DNA of 64,000 nt, taken from Ulvibacter algarum (GTDB lineage Bacteria > Bacteroidota > Bacteroidia > Flavobacteriales > Flavobacteriaceae). Location: the NCBI GenBank assembly GCA_947488905.1, contig CANLBJ010000004.1, positions 186,001 to 250,000 of the forward strand, in the 5' to 3' direction. Made by a program: the position numbers and the translations under genes. A model generated the notes under the pieces. That model searched no databases. It was given only the letters and a program-made list of their open reading frames with translations, and had not been told where the DNA came from. Positions 44,975 to 54,955 of the stretch are shown here, piece by piece. Position 1 is the stretch's first letter; the number at the start of each line of letters is the position of its first letter.

Positions 44975-45975
44975 TTAACTTTTGGTGTATTTAAAAGTAA
45001 AGAAAACCACCCTACTGTTCTACCTAAAGCTTCTGTAAAAGCTTCTTTTCTTTGACTTGTTGTAAAAACATTAATCCACCTTATTTTTAGTAGCAGTATT
45101 GTGATAGCATTCCACTTTAACCTAGCTTTTAATGAAGGGTGAGGATACTTAACTCGCCAAACATACCAACCATTACGCACCACCATTTTACCATAAGTAT
45201 ATTTATTAGGGCGACCCGCAGCATCGTGATGATGCTCTAGTTGTGCGGCTGTATTAACATAAAGATCACCTATATTAGATAATCGCAATGTAAAATCTGC
45301 ATCTTCATATAAACCGTAGCCTACAAAGTATTCTGAAAATTTGTGGCTATCAAGCACCTCTTTTCTATAAGAAGCAACACCGCCCATAAATTGATCTGCA
45401 GGATAAATTTTACCAGATGGTGGTAAAAATGAGACACTACGCCCGTGTGAAAATTCTGGTAAATGTGCCGGCGGAACATCTGAATCTAAACCTAGCTTTT
45501 TGCGAAGCACAAAACGAGAACCGTCAGAGCGTACCCAACCATCATAAGTAAACTGATTTACTGCTACATTCTCATTTTCTTTTAAAGGCCTCCAAGCTAC
45601 CTCATTTGTAATAAAACCACCTACACCTAATGCGTTTGGGTATACTTTATAAGTCGCGATTAATTCTTTAAAATAGTTTGAAAAAACAACCGTGTCGTCA
45701 TCTAAAAAGCAAACGATTTCTATTTCTGTTCCTACTCTATCTATACCAAAATTTCTTTGTTTAGTAAGCCCTCTTTCTTCTTCAGGAACTTTAAAATATT
45801 GAAGATTATCATATTTATTTTCTTGAAGTATCTCTCGAGTTGCATCATCTGTAGAGCCATCAATTATTAATATTTCCGAAGGTATTAATACACCTTTAAA
45901 TATGGAATCTAGCAATATCACCAATGGCTTGGGACGCATGTATGTACAAATAATAAGCGAAGTTTTATTATCCAT
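44971..45975 (-). CDS. Glycosyltransferase family 2
   Basis: 334 aa. SLIICTYMRPKPLVILLDSI, IDGSTDDATRE and FLDDDTVVF (DxD near 95) identify GT2. The middle region with YGLYEDADFTLRL supplies the catalytic ED pair. C-terminal basic amphipathic segment may contact the membrane. Overlaps the upstream gene by 8 bases. Confidence 0.87.
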   Translation of the reverse strand: MDNKTSLIICTYMRPKPLVILLDSIFKGVLIPSEILIIDGSTDDATREILQENKYDNLQYFKVPEEERGLTKQRNFGIDRVGTEIEIVCFLDDDTVVFSNYFKELIATYKVYPNALGVGGFITNEVAWRPLKENENVAVNQFTYDGWVRSDGSRFVLRKKLGLDSDVPPAHLPEFSHGRSVSFLPPSGKIYPADQFMGGVASYRKEVLDSHKFSEYFVGYGLYEDADFTLRLSNIGDLYVNTAAQLEHHHDAAGRPNKYTYGKMVVRNGWYVWRVKYPHPSLKARLKWNAITILLLKIRWINVFTTSQRKEAFTEALGRTVGWFSLLLNTPKVK

Positions 45976-47500
45976 GACGCTGTGCTAATTTTTGTGCCCA
46001 TACTAAACTTGTTTTCCAAGATTTATTCATTTGACCAAAGTAAGTGAATGGGTTCTTCATTTTAAATAAACCATAATTTTTTACAAAGAGTAAAAACTTA
46101 TAACTATTAAGTTGAGTAGCGCTTAGATGCTTAAGTTTATAAAGCATTACCGTTGGAGAAGGCTTAGGATAATTTTTTTCTTCACTCCATTCATAATTAA
46201 CCTTTTGTCTAAAACCACCTATAGGCGCTTTTAAATGTAATAATTGAATACTTGGTGCGTATAAAACATCAGCACCTTGGTTGCGCAATTGCATTCCAAA
46301 GTCTCCATCTTCACCATAACCAAACTCAAACCCCATATTAAATCTCAGATTTTTAATTTTTTCTGATCGTACTAAACTTGTGTTTGAACCAAAGCCAGAC
46401 CATTGTATTATCCGGCCTATTTTTTCTCTCTCTCCTTTTTGCAAGCAACTAAGGGTTACTGCTGAAAAATTATTTGAATTTGCTATCATTACTGCGTTTT
46501 CAAGTGAATTTTCTGGAATTCTAATATCATCATCTGCAAAAAACACCCAATCACTAGTTACTTGCTCTAGCGCAATGTTTCGGGCATTACAGGCTCCAGT
46601 TTGGTGTATAAAAGTATGCTTGATCTCAAATGGCCACTTTTCATCATAAATATAATTTAATTGAGTTACAGATTCTGGCGCTGCATTTTGCTCTACAATA
46701 ATAATATTTTTAGGTACTAAGTATTGATTTTTGAGATCTATCAATACATTATATAAATAGTCACTTCTACCCATTGTTGGTATCAAAACATCAATCGTTT
46801 CTTTACTTTTATTTTGGGCTAACTCTTCTAATAAGGGCTTAAAAATTACAGTATCCTTTTTCTTAAAAAAAGCCAAAAAAGCGTAATGAAAAGTAAATCG
46901 TTTTTCAAAAATTAATTGTTGAAAAGCAAGCAAAAATAACCATCGTTTCTTGTAATTGCCCTTTATAAAATCAAAAAACTGTTTTATAGTTAAGCTATTT
47001 GTTGACGTACTTAACGTTTCTGAAGTAATTAATAATGCCGGATTTGAGTAGCATAACAAACCTTGAGGCATTGCCTGTTTTGCAATAGAATTAAGATAAT
47101 AATCAAAAGGCGTATTTCTACTTATTGTGCTTTTAATTGAATTAAATATAAAACTCATTGCACAACCCACAGTTGCACTCATTAACCAAGTAGCGTATTT
47201 GACCTCCTTATTTACATTGATAAATAAGGTTTCTTCTACATACCCTATATCATTTGGCATATAATTATCACCAGGATTAAATGATTGTAATGTGTTTTTA
47301 AAATTTTTATTATTTCTGAAATAATCTAGATTTAAAAAATCGCGATATTCCTTTGCTACCCATACTAATAATGTGTCTGGATACTCTTTTGCTAGTTTTA
47401 TAATAGACGCCGTAAGATGAAGCCCTTTGTCTCCCGACACAGAAACAGAATTATTTTCTATCTGGACTACTCGATCTTTATGATGGGTTATAATTATCAT
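45968..47500 (-). CDS. Glycosyltransferase family 2 with long unassigned N-terminal region
   Basis: 510 aa, about 200 longer than usual GT2 enzymes. The GT2 domain occupies roughly 235-450 (DVLIPTMGRSDYLYNVLIDL, VFFADDDIRI, GYGEDGDFGMQL). Residues 1-235 do not resemble a second catalytic GT2 domain and match nothing I recognise; the segment includes KGLHLTASIIKLAKEYPDT, resembling part of a GT-B fold. It may be a fused accessory or acceptor-recognition module. Overlaps both neighbours by a few bases. Confidence 0.8.
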   Translation of the reverse strand: MIIITHHKDRVVQIENNSVSVSGDKGLHLTASIIKLAKEYPDTLLVWVAKEYRDFLNLDYFRNNKNFKNTLQSFNPGDNYMPNDIGYVEETLFINVNKEVKYATWLMSATVGCAMSFIFNSIKSTISRNTPFDYYLNSIAKQAMPQGLLCYSNPALLITSETLSTSTNSLTIKQFFDFIKGNYKKRWLFLLAFQQLIFEKRFTFHYAFLAFFKKKDTVIFKPLLEELAQNKSKETIDVLIPTMGRSDYLYNVLIDLKNQYLVPKNIIIVEQNAAPESVTQLNYIYDEKWPFEIKHTFIHQTGACNARNIALEQVTSDWVFFADDDIRIPENSLENAVMIANSNNFSAVTLSCLQKGEREKIGRIIQWSGFGSNTSLVRSEKIKNLRFNMGFEFGYGEDGDFGMQLRNQGADVLYAPSIQLLHLKAPIGGFRQKVNYEWSEEKNYPKPSPTVMLYKLKHLSATQLNSYKFLLFVKNYGLFKMKNPFTYFGQMNKSWKTSLVWAQKLAQRHG

Positions 47501-48648
47501 TTGTTAGCGCTGTCAATTATTTTTTGATAATAATCTGTAGCACTTTTTGCGACTAGATTTCGGTCATATTTTTTTTCTGCGGTTAGTCTTGCTGCTCTAC
47601 CAAAGGCTATTGCTTTTTCAGTATCTAATAATAGCTGGACTACTCTGTTTGCAAACTTAGAATGGTCTGTAGGGTGAACCAAAAAACCATTCTCTTCATC
47701 ATCTATCATTTCTTTTGCCCACCCCACACTAGATGCTACTATCGCTTTCTTTAACGCCATAGCTTCTATCCAAGAAACGGGTAATGCTTCTGCAAAAGTA
47801 GGAAACACACAAACTGTAGCTTTTTCTATTTGAGCTCTCATATCTTGGTAGGCAACTTTACCTAAATAACTAACCTGTTTTATGGCTTCTTCTGTAAATA
47901 ACGGTTGCATTAATGCCCAACTAGAAGAATTACCTGTTTTTAAATCACCACTATCTGCACCTATTAAAATCAATTTTGCATTTGGAATCAATTTTACAAT
48001 TCTATTGAAAATCTCAGGTAACTCTAGCATTCCTTTTTTACGAATCAAGGTACCAAAATAGAGTATGGTATTTCCTTCTACATTTTTATCACTAGGACTA
48101 AAAGCCTCTAAATCTAAACCATTAGGTATTACAGTAATTTCTCTATCTAAATCAAATAGTCTATTACTCATCTCTCCAGTAAAAGCACTTACAGAGATGA
48201 TACCATTTGCCTTTTTAAAAGCTTGTTGCTCGTGATACTTATTACGCTTTTTTACAGGTCTATTATCAAGACCGCAAAAATAGGTGTCACTGCCGTGTAG
48301 CCTTAATACAATGGGGCATTTAGTTTTTAAACGTGATGTAAACCCTGTCCAGTCTGGCGCTTCTAAGATAGAAAAAGTTCCTCCCGCGTATAATTTATTG
48401 ATGAGCTTTGATACTTTTTTTTGGGTCAAGTATAAGGACAGTCCTTTTACTTTTACATTTTTTATAACGTAAAAAGTGATACCTTCTTCTTTAAAAACAG
48501 TGTCTTCTTGTTGGCCATAAATAAACACGCTTACAGTATGCCCTAAACTTATAAGCCCCTGTGTAAGATGAACTAAACTAGAGCCTATACCTCCAGCCGG
48601 CCCAAAGTTGGGATGCGGATATTCTGGGGTTAGGAAGGCTATTTTCAT
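47497..48648 (-). CDS. Glycosyltransferase family 4
   Basis: 383 aa. TPEYPHPNFGPAGGIGSSLV at the N-terminus is the typical GT4 G-rich loop; VIPNGLDLEAF and FPTFAEALPVSWIEAMALKK are the donor-binding blocks. Strong family match. Overlaps the 510-aa GT2 gene by 4 bases. Confidence 0.9.
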   Translation of the reverse strand: MKIAFLTPEYPHPNFGPAGGIGSSLVHLTQGLISLGHTVSVFIYGQQEDTVFKEEGITFYVIKNVKVKGLSLYLTQKKVSKLINKLYAGGTFSILEAPDWTGFTSRLKTKCPIVLRLHGSDTYFCGLDNRPVKKRNKYHEQQAFKKANGIISVSAFTGEMSNRLFDLDREITVIPNGLDLEAFSPSDKNVEGNTILYFGTLIRKKGMLELPEIFNRIVKLIPNAKLILIGADSGDLKTGNSSSWALMQPLFTEEAIKQVSYLGKVAYQDMRAQIEKATVCVFPTFAEALPVSWIEAMALKKAIVASSVGWAKEMIDDEENGFLVHPTDHSKFANRVVQLLLDTEKAIAFGRAARLTAEKKYDRNLVAKSATDYYQKIIDSANK

Positions 48649-48653
48649 ATTAT

Positions 48654-49730
48654 TTATTGAATCAAATTAAAATGATCATTCACCATATGCGAAATCGTAA
48701 ATTTATTCTCGATCTGTATTCTTGTATTCATTGTGATACCCTGAGTACCTTCAAACAACCTTTCTAAAATTCTTTTTAGTGCTACGATATCTTTTGCTGC
48801 AAAAATATAACCATTTTCACCTCCCGTTACTGCCTCTTCATTACCACCTACAGGGGTTGTAATTACAGGTACATTTGCAGCTAGACTCTCTAAAATAGAA
48901 AGACTAAAACACTCCATATATGTAGGCTGTATCATATAGTCATAAGCAGCATAGGTGGTATGCAACGTTGGGCTATTTCCCATAAAATGAAACACATTGT
49001 CTAAACCATTTTCTGTGACCATTTTTTGTAAAACCTCTTTATACGGTCCATCTCCATAAATATCAATTGTTAAATCTCTTACTATTTCTGTAGAGAGTAG
49101 GCTAACAGCGGTTATCAAATCTTGAATACCTTTTGATGCTCTTAAGTGTGATGCTACTAAAAATCTAGGTTTTGTAGTTCTCCTTTCATTTTGGGTTACT
49201 ATATGATCTATAATAACACCATTATAAATAGTATCGCATTTATGTTTAATATGTCGCCCAAAATCTTTTTGCATCTCAAACACCGTATAATGAGACACAC
49301 CAATAAAAACATCAATAAATTTACTGTACAAATGCCCTTTTAGTTTTTTCATCACCCTTTTTATTCTTGGATAACCACCTAAGGGCCTAGGGTTATGGTC
49401 TACTGCAATTATTTTAGCTTTAGTTTTAATCTTTGCTTCTTGAAAAAATGGAGTACATAATTCTAAAAAATGCGTGATTACAGCATCATATTTAGGCCTA
49501 TTATCTTTAAAATATGTTAGAAAAGTTTGCTCAACAGAAGCAATGTTATCATCAGCTATAATATTTAAATTCACATATTCTTCATGATTAGATTCATTAG
49601 GGAAAAACCAATCAATAGTCACCCCTTCTTCATTGCATTTTTCTTGTAATGCCCAAAAGAAATGATCCATCCCTCCTATACGTTCTGGTAAGAGTTTATA
49701 ATCGCAGAGTATGGCTATTTTGTTAATCAC
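48654..49730 (-). CDS. Glycosyltransferase family 4
   Basis: 358 aa. ERIGGMDHFFWALQEKC near residue 16, YNGVIIDHIV, and PTYMECFSLSILESLAANVP with the EX7E-type pair, followed by TPVGGNEE. Its start base is the last base of the upstream gene (49730). Specificity unknown. Confidence 0.88.
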   Translation of the reverse strand: MINKIAILCDYKLLPERIGGMDHFFWALQEKCNEEGVTIDWFFPNESNHEEYVNLNIIADDNIASVEQTFLTYFKDNRPKYDAVITHFLELCTPFFQEAKIKTKAKIIAVDHNPRPLGGYPRIKRVMKKLKGHLYSKFIDVFIGVSHYTVFEMQKDFGRHIKHKCDTIYNGVIIDHIVTQNERRTTKPRFLVASHLRASKGIQDLITAVSLLSTEIVRDLTIDIYGDGPYKEVLQKMVTENGLDNVFHFMGNSPTLHTTYAAYDYMIQPTYMECFSLSILESLAANVPVITTPVGGNEEAVTGGENGYIFAAKDIVALKRILERLFEGTQGITMNTRIQIENKFTISHMVNDHFNLIQ

Positions 49731-51127
49731 TAAATTTCTTTTAATGCTTTTATTATACGTTCACTAGTGCCTTTTAGAGGTTTACCTATTTGTAATTTAA
49801 GTAACTCTTTTTGCTCTTGTAATCTTGCTTGTGGGTTTTCTAGGCTAAAATTTATTTCCTTTATTAATGATGCCTCATCCCTAGGAATAGTGACAGCTCC
49901 ACTTGCAACAACACGCTCATAATGCCCATATCTTAAATATTTACCATCATTATATAAGCCATTTGTTTCGGTACCAAAAACAGGATTCACAACTGGTTTA
50001 TCAAAAAGCATAAAATCTAGCCCCATTGTAGAACACATATTCACATTAAGATCACAATACATTAAAAGTGAACGCATTATTTTTAGATCTTCTTTTTCTG
50101 GCACTCGTTGTGACCAGGGCTCAGGATGATTTTCTCTTGTTAGTGTCCATTGTGGGAAATTCCATATTATGTTAGGATATGTTTCTTTAATTTCTTTAAA
50201 TCGAGAACCATCTTCTGCTGGACTTGTTCGTACTATAAAATTTACAGGACCTATTTTTCCTTGAGCAATTGCATTTGCAATGACAGAGACATATAAGTCA
50301 TCATTTTTACTTGTAGATATATCACCACAACTGTAACAAACTGTTTTTAAATTTGTATCAATATTAAAACGAGATCCAAAGGCTTCTTTTGTAGAACCAT
50401 AAACGTCCATAATATAAGGTTCAAACTGAGGTGTACCTACCACAGAGACTTGAGTGTTTTTTGTTTCAGGATAAAAATAATGCAATTCTTCTTTCATTAA
50501 ATCGCTCCAAACCACATAAGAGTCAAAAGGCGCTGCCATTCTTCCTTTAGAAGGCAAGTTATCCCAACTAAATATAAAAGAACACGTTTTTATACCTAAC
50601 TTTTTTGCCATAGCATCTAATGGTGCTAAATATGGAGGGCGTTGATGGGTAAAAAACAATACATCTGGTTTTGTTTCATTTAATATTTTATAATAATCTT
50701 TGGAAACTGGATTTTTTGAAAAGCTTTTTTCTTGTTTATTATAATAGCGGTGAATATCTTTTTCAGAACTAAATATCCTTGTCCATAAAAAAGCAAAACG
50801 GGTTAACCAAGATCTTTTACTATAAGTGGTAGCCCTGTTCTTTTCTAAATTCATTGCAATACCAAAAAACTGCTTTTTATGCTTTTGCATATGCGCAACT
50901 TCTTTTAGTTTTCTGTAAAACCAAGTTTTTTTACTCTCGTTAAAAACAGGTAATTCTACAACTTTACAAGTATCTGAAATATAGTCGGAAAATATTTCTC
51001 GTGGTAAACCAGAGTATATGATAACTTCTTTAAATTCTGAATTTGCACTGTTACAGAAATCACTTAACACAAAGTTACGATAGCCCACACCATCCACAAT
51101 AACTAGTCCTAGTTTTTTCACTACCAT
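49730..51127 (-). CDS. Putative GT-B glycosyltransferase-like protein
   Basis: 465 aa, no membrane helix. It starts VKKLGLVIVDGVGYRNF and has a central block CSFIFSWDNLPSKGRMAAPF, then YVVWSDLMKEEL, then VSVVGTPQFEPY. This is the pattern of UDP-glycosyltransferase/CDP-glycerol-transferase-like folds in surface glycan loci. The C-terminal region CDLNVNMCSTMGLDFMLFDKPV resembles the donor site of such proteins. No exact family recognised. Overlaps the 2-hydroxyacid dehydrogenase gene by 7 bases. Confidence 0.6.
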   Translation of the reverse strand: MVVKKLGLVIVDGVGYRNFVLSDFCNSANSEFKEVIIYSGLPREIFSDYISDTCKVVELPVFNESKKTWFYRKLKEVAHMQKHKKQFFGIAMNLEKNRATTYSKRSWLTRFAFLWTRIFSSEKDIHRYYNKQEKSFSKNPVSKDYYKILNETKPDVLFFTHQRPPYLAPLDAMAKKLGIKTCSFIFSWDNLPSKGRMAAPFDSYVVWSDLMKEELHYFYPETKNTQVSVVGTPQFEPYIMDVYGSTKEAFGSRFNIDTNLKTVCYSCGDISTSKNDDLYVSVIANAIAQGKIGPVNFIVRTSPAEDGSRFKEIKETYPNIIWNFPQWTLTRENHPEPWSQRVPEKEDLKIMRSLLMYCDLNVNMCSTMGLDFMLFDKPVVNPVFGTETNGLYNDGKYLRYGHYERVVASGAVTIPRDEASLIKEINFSLENPQARLQEQKELLKLQIGKPLKGTSERIIKALKEI

Positions 51128-52071
51128 CTTTCTATCAATTTATTAATCACAAAATCTTCTGTAGCTTGCATAGAATCCAATGTAGCACCAGCTATATGAG
51201 GTGTAATGATTACATTGCTATTATTTTTAGCATAATTTAATAACTTACTTTTTTCTCGTTTTTCTTTGATTAATTCTTGATCTAAAACATCTACCGCTAC
51301 TCCAGCTATATGGCCTTCTTTTAAGTGTCTCACTAAAGCCGTTTCATCTATAAGCTCACCCCTAGATGTATTTACAATGAAACTTCCTTTTCTTAATTTA
51401 GATAACATTTCAGCATTAATTAATTGTGCTGTTTGTTTTTCTAAAGGTATATGTATTGTTAAAACATTTATATGACTTAAAAAGTCATATAAATTTATAG
51501 CATTACCCGGCTGCTCATTTAAACTCTTATCAATATCATAAAACATATAATCCATACCAAAGGCATTAGCATATTTAGCTATTTGATGCCCTACTCTTCC
51601 AAGACCTAAAATCCCTAATTTTAACGAACTCAGATTGCGACCAATAAAATAATCACGATTCCATTTATCTTCCATTACGTGATTATGCGCCTGTGGTATG
51701 TTTCGTATTAGTGATAATAACAAACCCCATGTATGCTCAGCTGTAGAAGGAATACTTCTCAAAAAATCGGTTTCGCCTTTCAAAGAAATAATTTCGATTT
51801 TTTTCAATCTAGCAGCTTCAACATCTATATGGTTTAAACCTGTTGTAGGTGTGATTATGAATCTAAGATTTTTTACAGATTTTAAAAACTGCAAGTCTAT
51901 AGTATGTGCCAACCTTAAAATTAAAACGGTCGCTTCTTCACAAACTGACATTAATTCGTCGCGAGAAAATGGCCCTAAAACAACGGTTCCCATTTCTTGT
52001 AATTTTTTTAGTCCAAAAGGTGAAAATCTATCTGGTTCAGCGATTACTATTTTTGCTGTTCTTTCTTCCAT
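51121..52071 (-). CDS. D-isomer-specific 2-hydroxyacid dehydrogenase
   Basis: 316 aa from ATG 52071 (MEERTAKIVIAEPD); the frame is open 20 codons further inside neuA. NAD-binding GILGLGRVGHQIA at about 151-163, catalytic Arg in VNTSRGELID and His in ITPHIAGAT with the Glu between them. A member of the PdxB/SerA/GyaR superfamily. It sits directly after neuA in a nonulosonic acid cluster, overlapping it by 25 bases, so it may reduce or oxidise a 2-keto or 2-hydroxy acid linked to that sugar. That role is a guess. Confidence 0.85.
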   Translation of the reverse strand: MEERTAKIVIAEPDRFSPFGLKKLQEMGTVVLGPFSRDELMSVCEEATVLILRLAHTIDLQFLKSVKNLRFIITPTTGLNHIDVEAARLKKIEIISLKGETDFLRSIPSTAEHTWGLLLSLIRNIPQAHNHVMEDKWNRDYFIGRNLSSLKLGILGLGRVGHQIAKYANAFGMDYMFYDIDKSLNEQPGNAINLYDFLSHINVLTIHIPLEKQTAQLINAEMLSKLRKGSFIVNTSRGELIDETALVRHLKEGHIAGVAVDVLDQELIKEKREKSKLLNYAKNNSNVIITPHIAGATLDSMQATEDFVINKLIERW

Positions 52072-52745
52072 ATAGGCATTAAGTGTTTTAAAGTAATAAC
52101 ATCTTGTTGTGTATCTATATTTGCCGCCCATTTTTCTTCCATTACATAAGCAGATTTTTTAGTGGGCATTAATGTGCTTTCTTTTTTTAATATTTCGGTC
52201 TTGACTAAATATATACAACCATTCCGTATATAACGCATGGGTAGATCTTGTCGTCTAGTGGTTTCTAATTCTGGATGTAAGGCTTCCATACTTTGATTAT
52301 TTAAAGTATACATTCGTGCAGGGTGATGATCACCCACTGGTATCACACTAATAACTCCATCGCTATAACTGCTCTCTAACAATTGAATACTAGCGTCTAT
52401 ATCACTTGCAGAACGTAAAGGTGCGGTAGGTTGTAACAGCATAACTGCATCAAAAAACTCTGCTTTAGCTTCAAAATAGGCCAATACAGAAAGTACGGTG
52501 TCTATTACATTTGAAGTGTCTGACGCCAATTGAGCATTTCGAGAGAGAACCTGAGCTCCTGCTATTTCTGAAATCTTTTGAATTTCCGAATCATCTGTAC
52601 TCACCACAAATTTTGTAATTAACTTACTTGATATTGCACTCTCTATTGAGTACTGAATAAGTGGTTTCCCATCAATAATAAGACGGTTTTTACCCGGCAC
52701 CCCTTTACTGCCACCTCGCGCTGGTATTAGACCTAAAACTCGCAT
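52047..52745 (-). CDS. neuA: Acylneuraminate cytidylyltransferase NeuA
   Basis: 232 aa. N-terminal GLIPARGGSKGVPGKN is the CTP-binding signature; LLQPTAPLRSASDID and PARMYTL support CMP-nonulosonate synthetase. It activates sialic or related acid with CTP. neuA, neuC and neuB follow one another on the minus strand with gaps of -1 to 0 bases, forming a complete nonulosonate pathway from UDP-GlcNAc. Confidence 0.92.
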   Translation of the reverse strand: MRVLGLIPARGGSKGVPGKNRLIIDGKPLIQYSIESAISSKLITKFVVSTDDSEIQKISEIAGAQVLSRNAQLASDTSNVIDTVLSVLAYFEAKAEFFDAVMLLQPTAPLRSASDIDASIQLLESSYSDGVISVIPVGDHHPARMYTLNNQSMEALHPELETTRRQDLPMRYIRNGCIYLVKTEILKKESTLMPTKKSAYVMEEKWAANIDTQQDVITLKHLMPIWKKEQQK

Positions 52746-53905
52746 TAATAAGTGATTGTTTTATGAAAACGCAACTCAATGGCTGCTAATATGTCTGCAA
52801 TTTTTTTACCACTTTCACCATTTCCGTAAATAGTTTCTTGTTGGTTTTGTGGTGTCTTTAACTGTGAATTGATTGCTTTTTTAATTGCTTCTTCTGTATA
52901 CATTACATCTAGCACATTACTACCGCGTAAACGTCTATTTTGGCGTGTACCTATATTAACTACTGGCACTCCTAGATAAGAACACTCTCTAATCCCCACA
53001 CTACTATTACCTATTAAGCAACTACTATTTTTAAGCAATTTTAAAAAATCTAAAGGCTCCATATTCTTAAAAAAATGGATATGCTCAAGATCGTGATGTT
53101 CACGATAAGAACGAATCCCGCTAGAGGTACCATCTGCTCCTGCATCAACATTAGGCCAAAACCAAAATGTAGGAATCTTAAGTTCATCAATGACTCGTAA
53201 GGTTTTTAAGACATCTTGTTTTGCAGAGGTATACTCTGTAGTTACCGGGTGTTGCATTACCACTAGATAGCCTTCCTTATAATCAAACTGCTTACCTACT
53301 CCTCCATATTTTTTAAAAGGATCAAAATCTAGAGCTGAGTTTTTAGCTATATCTGCTGCAAGATCAATAGATGGGCAGCCTGTATTATAAACATAATTAG
53401 GGTCCTCTCCCATCTTAATCACACGTTCTTTTGCATCTTCGCTAGTTACAAAATGAATGTCTGCTAGTTTTGTGTTTGCATGTCTTACTTTCTCGTCAAT
53501 ATTACCCGTTACTTCTCCACCTTGCAAATGGATAAGCGGAATATTTTGATATGCTGCTGCGATAGACGTAGCGATGGTCTCAAACCTATCTGCAATAGTT
53601 AATACTGCATCTGGCTGTAAGTTATAAAACACATTTGCAAGCTCCATAACGCCTAGCCCTGTCGTTTTTGCCATTGCAGTTTTGTTCTCTCCTTCAAGTA
53701 CCATGAACACTTTTTCGTCTATGGTAAAGCCATCTCTCTCTATAAAATCTACGGCATTCCCGTAACGATCTAATAAAGCAGAACCAGCAACTACTAGTTG
53801 AAGTTCTAAATCTGGATGATTTTTAATGGCTTGTAATGCTGTCTTTACTCGACTATAAGAAGGTCGAGCGGTAATTACTGCACATATTTTTCTCTTGTCG
53901 CTCAT
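52745..53905 (-). CDS. neuC: UDP-GlcNAc 2-epimerase (hydrolysing) NeuC
   Basis: 386 aa. AVITARPSYSRVKTALQAI at the N-terminus and GNSSVGIRECSYLGVPVVNI near 295-315 are typical of hydrolysing NeuC/LegG enzymes. It converts UDP-GlcNAc to ManNAc (or a UDP-diamino-sugar analogue in the legionaminic route). No LegB/LegC homologues are seen here, which favours ManNAc and a sialic acid. Confidence 0.9.
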   Translation of the reverse strand: MSDKRKICAVITARPSYSRVKTALQAIKNHPDLELQLVVAGSALLDRYGNAVDFIERDGFTIDEKVFMVLEGENKTAMAKTTGLGVMELANVFYNLQPDAVLTIADRFETIATSIAAAYQNIPLIHLQGGEVTGNIDEKVRHANTKLADIHFVTSEDAKERVIKMGEDPNYVYNTGCPSIDLAADIAKNSALDFDPFKKYGGVGKQFDYKEGYLVVMQHPVTTEYTSAKQDVLKTLRVIDELKIPTFWFWPNVDAGADGTSSGIRSYREHHDLEHIHFFKNMEPLDFLKLLKNSSCLIGNSSVGIRECSYLGVPVVNIGTRQNRRLRGSNVLDVMYTEEAIKKAINSQLKTPQNQQETIYGNGESGKKIADILAAIELRFHKTITY

Positions 53906-54955
53906 TTATTGAAGTACATCTTGAGTTAAGAAATCCCATTTTGAGAGTTCTTTAGTTAGTTCTTTCCCTACTACTTTTTGAAATTGAGAAGCATCAATCC
54001 CATATCCTTTTGGTTTTTTTGCTTCTAGATCATCAAAGGTAATTATGTGCCCCAAAGGTAGGTTTTTATTGACTGCCAGAGATTTTTCAAATATATTTTT
54101 AAGATCAGTAAAGGCAGAATTATCGTTTTTATCAATAGCATAATCAAGTGATTCTGCAATTGCTCTAATAGCTTTTACCATAGCGGGAATCTCAGCAATC
54201 GCGATAGACGATTTTGCATCTGGTCCAAAATCTTCCCGACTAAAAACTGCGTGAAACTCTATTATCTCCGCGCCAAGTGCTGTGGCCGCAATACAAGTGC
54301 CCGGATCTGCAGAGTGATCTGAAAACCCTATGGGTACCGGATAGCGATCTTTCATTTCTTCCAGCACATTTAAGCCATATTGCTCTGGTAGTGTAGGATA
54401 TGAAGTAGTGCATTGTAGAATAGAAAAATTTGCTTTTTTATCATAAAGAAAACGTACTGTTTTATCTAGTTCTGCAAAGCTGCTCATCCCACTAGAAATG
54501 ATTAATGGTTTACCTGTTTGCACAATTTTATTGAGCATCAAAAAATTAGTAACCTCTCCAGAACCTACTTTATATCTTTTTACTCCTATTTTTTCAAGTA
54601 AATCTACCGCGGCATTGCTAAAAGGAGAAGACATAAACTCTAGTCCATTGTTTTCACATCTTGTCTTAATTTGTTTCCACTCATCTTGGGTAAACTCCAT
54701 ACGTTTCCAGTAATCAAAACGGGTGGCGTCATCACTAAACTTTACTCTAAAAGGTTCGTGAATACTACTTTCTGCTTCTGCAATATGGGTCTGAAATTTA
54801 ATGGCATCAATACCAGTATTTGCTAAGGCATCTATATATGCAAGTGCATTATCAAAACTCCCATTATGGGCTTGGGCTATTTCTGCTATAATAAAAGGGT
54901 TGTTCAAGGAGGTAGGTTTTATATGCAATTTACCAATTTTTCTGCCAATCAACAT
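53906..54955 (-). CDS. neuB: N-acetylneuraminate (nonulosonate) synthase NeuB
   Basis: 349 aa. NeuB barrel (FIIAEIAQAHNGSFDNA, VGSGEVTNFLML, GFSDHSADPGT, EFHAVFSREDFGPD) followed by a C-terminal SAF domain (KNLPLGHIITFDDLEAKKP). It condenses phosphoenolpyruvate with ManNAc or a related sugar. The 5' end overlaps the hexapeptide acyltransferase gene by 26 bases. Confidence 0.92.
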   Translation of the reverse strand: MLIGRKIGKLHIKPTSLNNPFIIAEIAQAHNGSFDNALAYIDALANTGIDAIKFQTHIAEAESSIHEPFRVKFSDDATRFDYWKRMEFTQDEWKQIKTRCENNGLEFMSSPFSNAAVDLLEKIGVKRYKVGSGEVTNFLMLNKIVQTGKPLIISSGMSSFAELDKTVRFLYDKKANFSILQCTTSYPTLPEQYGLNVLEEMKDRYPVPIGFSDHSADPGTCIAATALGAEIIEFHAVFSREDFGPDAKSSIAIAEIPAMVKAIRAIAESLDYAIDKNDNSAFTDLKNIFEKSLAVNKNLPLGHIITFDDLEAKKPKGYGIDASQFQKVVGKELTKELSKWDFLTQDVLQ

